From Meandrina meandrites (lineage: Eukaryota; Cnidaria; Anthozoa; Scleractinia; Meandrinidae), in assembly GCA_963693305.1 (NCBI GenBank), contig OY855913.1, positions 19,183,515-19,247,514 of the forward strand: a DNA stretch of 64,000 nucleotides. The letters run 5' to 3'. Position numbers and translations under genes: made by a program. Shown piece after piece: positions 61,341 through 64,000 of this stretch. Below the pieces are notes generated by a model. It was not told the origin of the DNA. It ran no database searches and saw nothing but the letters and a program-made list of their open reading frames with translations. The number at the start of each line of letters is the position of its first letter. Within the stretch, counting starts at the first letter, position 1.

Positions 61341-63460
61341 TACAAAAAATATACTGGCCTCGCATAAAAAACCCTCTCGCACTTTTTATTGCTTTGTGAA
61401 ACCATTTTAGGGGGAATTTTTTTCTGACAAGAACCCGTTGGATCCTCAATCTGAATCCCTTTCTCTTTATCGTTTCCGCCTTCTGTTTATATATGTTAAT
61501 CTTTCAATAGACGTGAGAACTGTGAACGTTTTTGTTTTTCATGCAAATTTGAGTGCAATTTTTGTGCTTATGTACCGATCAAATCGAAACTTCAACGTGC
61601 ACACCTCCGGTCTTTACCCCCGAGGGTTTGAACTTTTTTAAGTTTCGGTTAATCAAATTCCCATCCCCCAGGTAAAAAGCAGTGTTGACTGCCCCACATA
61701 GCGGTCTTATTTGGGGATCAGATTTCCCTTTCCCCTGGACTCAACTGGAAAAAATAACGAATAGAGCAGAAGTGTATTTCTTCACGGTGCATGAAGATAC
61801 ATGGTTTGGTTCTACCGGTTACCATCAAGCCCAGCCCTTCGTAGAAATATTTTTAGCTTTGCAAAAGGTTGTATCTTAACATGCTGATCATTTCTCAATC
61901 ATAAAACATAGGCACGCAATGCGTTAAGAGTTATTTGTTTTGGGTTGGAGAAGGGTTGGAGGCACAGAGAAACGTTAGACTATTGGATGTTGGATTTTTG
62001 GTAGTGGGAGAGAATTAGCGTATGTTTAAGAGTAACAAGTTTGCTTGGTTACAATCTATAAGATCTTAGACCAAACTACAGCAATCAGACAAAACTCCAG
62101 ATTACTGGAGATATCAAATTTTAATTAATGGTTACTTGATTGTCTGGAAGTGCCCTCAATTAGTTTCTTGATTACTTATTTTCGTGGGGGAAACGGTAAC
62201 CCATTGGTCAGTTCCAGCTGAAACTTCTAGTACATGAAAAACAAGAGTGTCAAGTTACCGTTCGTAACTAAAAATAAAAATCTGGCTGCATTTGCTTGCA
62301 GCAAAAACAAAATAATTTTTACGTGCACTTTCTTGCGTTAGAAATATTTCAACAAAGATTTGTGTCATTCAAAACCTCAATTTCCATTCAATTGATAAAA
62401 CAAAAACTAATTCAATTATTAAACTGTCACATAGCACGTTCTTATTCTGTTTCCGCTATCAATCGTACATGATTTGATTTAAAAAAACAGCAAAACCATT
62501 CAAAAATTAATACAAATAGTGATGTTCGAAGGCCGCTCGAGCGCGTTTGCAAACAAAAAAATACGGCTGTTCTGCAGTCTATCCGCAGCCAAAGACGTTA
62601 ACGGTTTCATTGCTTTTATAAAGCAATTGTTGATAAAAATGGCCCATCATTTTTAGGTTTCCTACACCATAAATATAAATTTGGCTGCTCAAAAATCTAT
62701 TTAAATCCGTGACTAAGCCCCTTTAAATTTCCAGGGAGGGGTGGGGAATTGGGATAGGAATGCTTGTTAGAAAATTCTAATAAACATTAAACCCCTGAAG
62801 GAGACCAATCTGGGCGTGGCTTGAACTTTTTTACCCCTACGAGATACAATGTTTCATACCTGATCAGTCAAGAAAGCCAACTAAGCATGATAGTGTTTAT
62901 TATTTGTTTAATTGAACGCCTAAAAGAGACCTTGCTCGTTCGTTCACGATCGCGGCTTCGCCGCTCACTGTCGCCACAAAGATTGACCTTGGTAAAGTGT
63001 TAAGTGTGTGACCAAAAACACCTCGGTAACGTGTTCCCGCGTGAGTTTACCTTGGTGTTATTTACCTTGGGAATGCTATTTACGGGGGTACGCGTAAAAC
63101 GTTCGTTACAAACATACCGGCATTTCTATTTTCAGCGAAAAAAACACGTATGAAATACTCTATTTTCTGATATTGTTCTTTGATCGTTAAAAGCGGGCAA
63201 TGAATCACAAAAGAAATGGAAAACAGCACAAAACGGTCGGCGCAAGAAGGTGACCTAGGGGACGAGTGCTTCGAGTAACACTCAATTCCTCTTGCGTTCT
63301 TTTACGTCGAAAATAGAGAGGTTGTTTTGTAATTTTGTCTTCCCGCTTGTTTTGCCATTTTGTTTTTCCCATGTTTTTCCATTTTTATTTCCCGCATATG
63401 AAAAAAGAAGACAAAAATTATCTCAGCAAAATGTTCCCCGTGTCTGCTTTCCCCATCCCC

Positions 63461-63662
63461 GGAAATGGTAAATCTTCTAAAAACACCTTTCTTTTTAGCG
63501 GCGGGAAAGTCTTTAATGAACTCCCTGTAAATATTGCAAGCGTAGATAACATACAAGCTTTTTACAGCCTAGCAAAACATTTCCTTTTTTAATAACCTTT
63601 TTCCACCTGAATGAGCCACCCTGTTTAAATAAAGTTTCATATACTTACTACTTTCGTAATAA
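63461..63662 (+). mobile_element. LINE 3' end (RT C-terminus and tail)
   Basis: The frame reads NTFLFSGGKVFNELPVNIAS, then VDNIQAFYSLAKHFLF and a stop at 63590. This is the FSG-K-WN-LP pattern ending many non-LTR reverse transcriptases. A short 3' UTR with ccaccctgtttaaataaagt follows. The upstream part of the element is missing. Confidence 0.55.
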
Positions 63663-63734
63663 TTCAGTATACTCACCCGGTAATGAGCTAAAAATGAGAA
63701 ACAATACTGATAAGAAACAATACTTAACGATTGC

Positions 63735-64000
63735 TGTAACCGCTTTTGGGTGTCCTCAGTCACCAAACAGCTTCATTCTGATGTCCAATGCACGCTTATC
63801 TGACTAGAGAGAAGAGATGTAGTCTCCCAGTGAATGCTGTGTAAGCCCTACTGAATGGTTGCTGCTGTCAGCAGTCTGTAAGTGTTCTTCACCAATCACT
63901 TTCATTCTAATATCATACGAGCGCTTCTTGGACTCCAAAGTGGAGATGTAGTTGCCCAGTGAATGTTGTGTAACCCCCTTCTGAATGATAGCTCTCAGCC
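63735..64000 (-). pseudogene. TPR-repeat protein fragment (kinesin-light-chain/nephrocystin-3-like TPR), with stops
   Basis: The minus strand from 64000 reads GVTQHSLGNYISTLESKKRS and YDIRMKVIGEEHLQTADSS, then a second unit, GLTQHSLGDYISSL, a TAG stop (63806-63808), and SDKRALDIRMKLFGD before a TGA. Each unit is the roughly 42-residue KLC/NPHP3-type TPR common in large cnidarian gene families. Homology continues beyond the TAG, so the reading is broken and this is probably a pseudogene or decayed 3' end. The rest lies off the right edge. Confidence 0.65.

Larger units (their letters stand above)
58989..63460. other. 3' flank of the MYO18A-like gene
   Basis: It contains the untranslated end of the myosin transcript and then repeats (60229-60381, 60770-60905, 60922-61340). 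AATAAA occurs near 60813 and 62778, but neither is clearly the signal used. ATTGG (CCAAT-type) words cluster at 59890-59985. No further gene is recognised. Confidence 0.55.

Overview
The window is animal nuclear DNA, most likely from an anthozoan cnidarian (coral or sea anemone). This is inferred from AT-rich intron-dense genes, GT-AG introns of 0.1-4 kb, two unmistakable metazoan proteins, and a dense load of short palindromic DNA transposons, tRNA-derived SINEs and non-LTR fragments of kinds I associate with coral genomes. No species can be named from sequence alone. Coordinates come from manual splice-site and reading-frame tracing, and no transcript evidence was available.

Layout. (1) 1-5664: intronic or flanking DNA with a decayed LINE and nested inverted-repeat transposons. 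(2) 5665-16362, + strand: the 3' eleven exons (791 codons) of an AUTS2/fibrosin-family gene, with its N-terminal exons off the left edge or unrecognised. (3) 16363-19520: a 3.2 kb intergenic region holding the 3' UTR side of the AUTS2-like gene, several repeats and the upstream region of the next gene. (4) 19521-58988, + strand: a complete myosin XVIII (MYO18A-like) gene in 40 coding exons. All phases join without a frameshift to 2210 codons plus stop. The order is a K/E-rich start, PDZ domain, divergent motor, one IQ motif, a long coiled coil, and an acidic then basic tail. (5) 58989-64000: 3' flank with repeats, a LINE 3' end, and at the right edge a minus-strand TPR-repeat fragment with in-frame stops.

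The two main genes lie head to tail and show no sign of joint function. AUTS2-family proteins act in the nucleus, with PRC1-type Polycomb complexes in mammals. Myosin XVIII is an actin-associated scaffold with a degenerate ATPase.

Most unexplained structure is in the introns. A pair of CCCGG-ended inverted-repeat elements carries subterminal decamer arrays; one has a perfect 7-bp target duplication and an internal ORF. A 28-bp minisatellite repeats an E2F-like motif nine times. Two copies of one element form a long palindrome. Inverted repeats flank myosin exon 5 and direct repeats flank exon 6. Hairpins carry decayed hammerhead-like cores.
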